64,000 nucleotides of DNA, taken from Lepisosteus oculatus (Eukaryota; Chordata; Actinopteri; Semionotiformes; Lepisosteidae). Shown here piece after piece: positions 63,731 through 64,000 of the stretch (position 1 is its first letter; every line of letters begins with the position of its first letter). The notes under the pieces were generated by a model. The model ran no database searches and was not told the origin of the DNA. It was given only the letters and a program-made list of their open reading frames with translations. A program made the position numbers and the translations under genes. Location of the stretch: NCBI RefSeq assembly GCF_040954835.1, contig NC_090698.1:69571284-69635283 (forward strand). Direction: 5' to 3'.

Positions 63731-64000
63731 CGGCAGTGCAGTGCAGAGTGGTGTCCATACTGTAGGAGACATACTGAGCCTGTCCAGGAGTGCAGATTGG
63801 TGTGTGTCCATACTGTAGGAGACATACTGAGCCTGTCCAGGAGTGCAGATTGGTGTGTGTCCATACTGTAGGAGACATACTGAGCCTGTCCAGGAGTGCA
63901 GATTGGTGTGTGTCCATACTGTAGGAGATATGCCGAGCCTGTCCAGAAGTGCAGAATTGTGTCCATACTGTAGGAGACATGCCGAGCCTGTCCAGGAGTG
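63731..64000. repeat. 53-bp minisatellite, continues past the window end
   Basis: The string TCCATACTGTAGGAGACATA begins at 63,754; 63,807; 63,860; 63,913 and 63,962. The first three spacings are exactly 53 bases, the last 49. Units are nearly identical apart from a few changes in the last two. The minus-strand open frames here (up to 91 codons) arise because the repeat lacks stops in the frames it cycles through. Confidence 0.9.

Noticed and set aside
63691..63980. Minus-strand open frames with repeated peptide MDTHQSALLDRL
   Set aside because: They are by-products of a 53-bp tandem repeat lacking stops; no gene signal.
63731..64000. CRISPR-like regular repeats
   Set aside because: Units are contiguous 53-bp tandem repeats without unique spacers, in a vertebrate genome.

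Overview
The window is vertebrate nuclear DNA, almost certainly from a ray-finned fish. The evidence is a spliced gene with GT-AG introns, several tRNA-derived and 5S-rRNA-derived SINE families, CR1/L2-like LINE 3' ends, gypsy-type LTR pieces and an intact Tc1/mariner transposon of a type known from fishes and lampreys. The LINE and SINE mix would suit an early-diverging lineage (gar, bowfin, sturgeon, eel or tarpon grade), but species cannot be fixed from sequence alone.

Layout. Bases 1-22,400 show no recognisable protein-coding gene. They hold old LINE and SINE copies, a likely LTR remnant, a small inverted-repeat element and a GC-rich patch at 3.2-4.6 kb. From about 22.4 kb to past the right edge lies one plus-strand gene of the drebrin/Abp1 (ADF-H) family. 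Nine coding exons can be joined in one continuous frame: 23,078-23,163; 47,441-47,496; 48,822-48,934; 52,314-52,388; 57,777-57,914; 58,824-58,901; 59,821-59,972; 60,781-60,835; 61,339-61,413. Together they give 276 codons. They encode a complete actin-depolymerising-factor-homology domain, the linker, a long charged helical region and the start of a conserved serine-containing segment. The C-terminal exons lie outside the window.

Intron 1 is about 24.3 kb. It contains many repeats and a GC-rich interval (39.8-41.2 kb) with three perfect CRE octamers and a TATA motif, a candidate internal promoter. Intron 9 carries a 1,632-bp Tc1-like transposon with a 339-codon open transposase, a complete DD34E triad, 213-bp inverted repeats that differ at about three positions by eye, and TA target duplications. 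It is the youngest-looking mobile element here. The right edge is a 53-bp minisatellite.

I found no new multi-gene system. The points most worth a second look are the intact Tc1 copy, the CRE/TATA cluster in intron 1, a 201-bp inverted-repeat element with a tRNA-like box at 10.3 kb, and the 5S-derived SINE nested in a LINE at 26.5 kb. All repeat-family calls were made by eye; boundaries given in round numbers are approximate.
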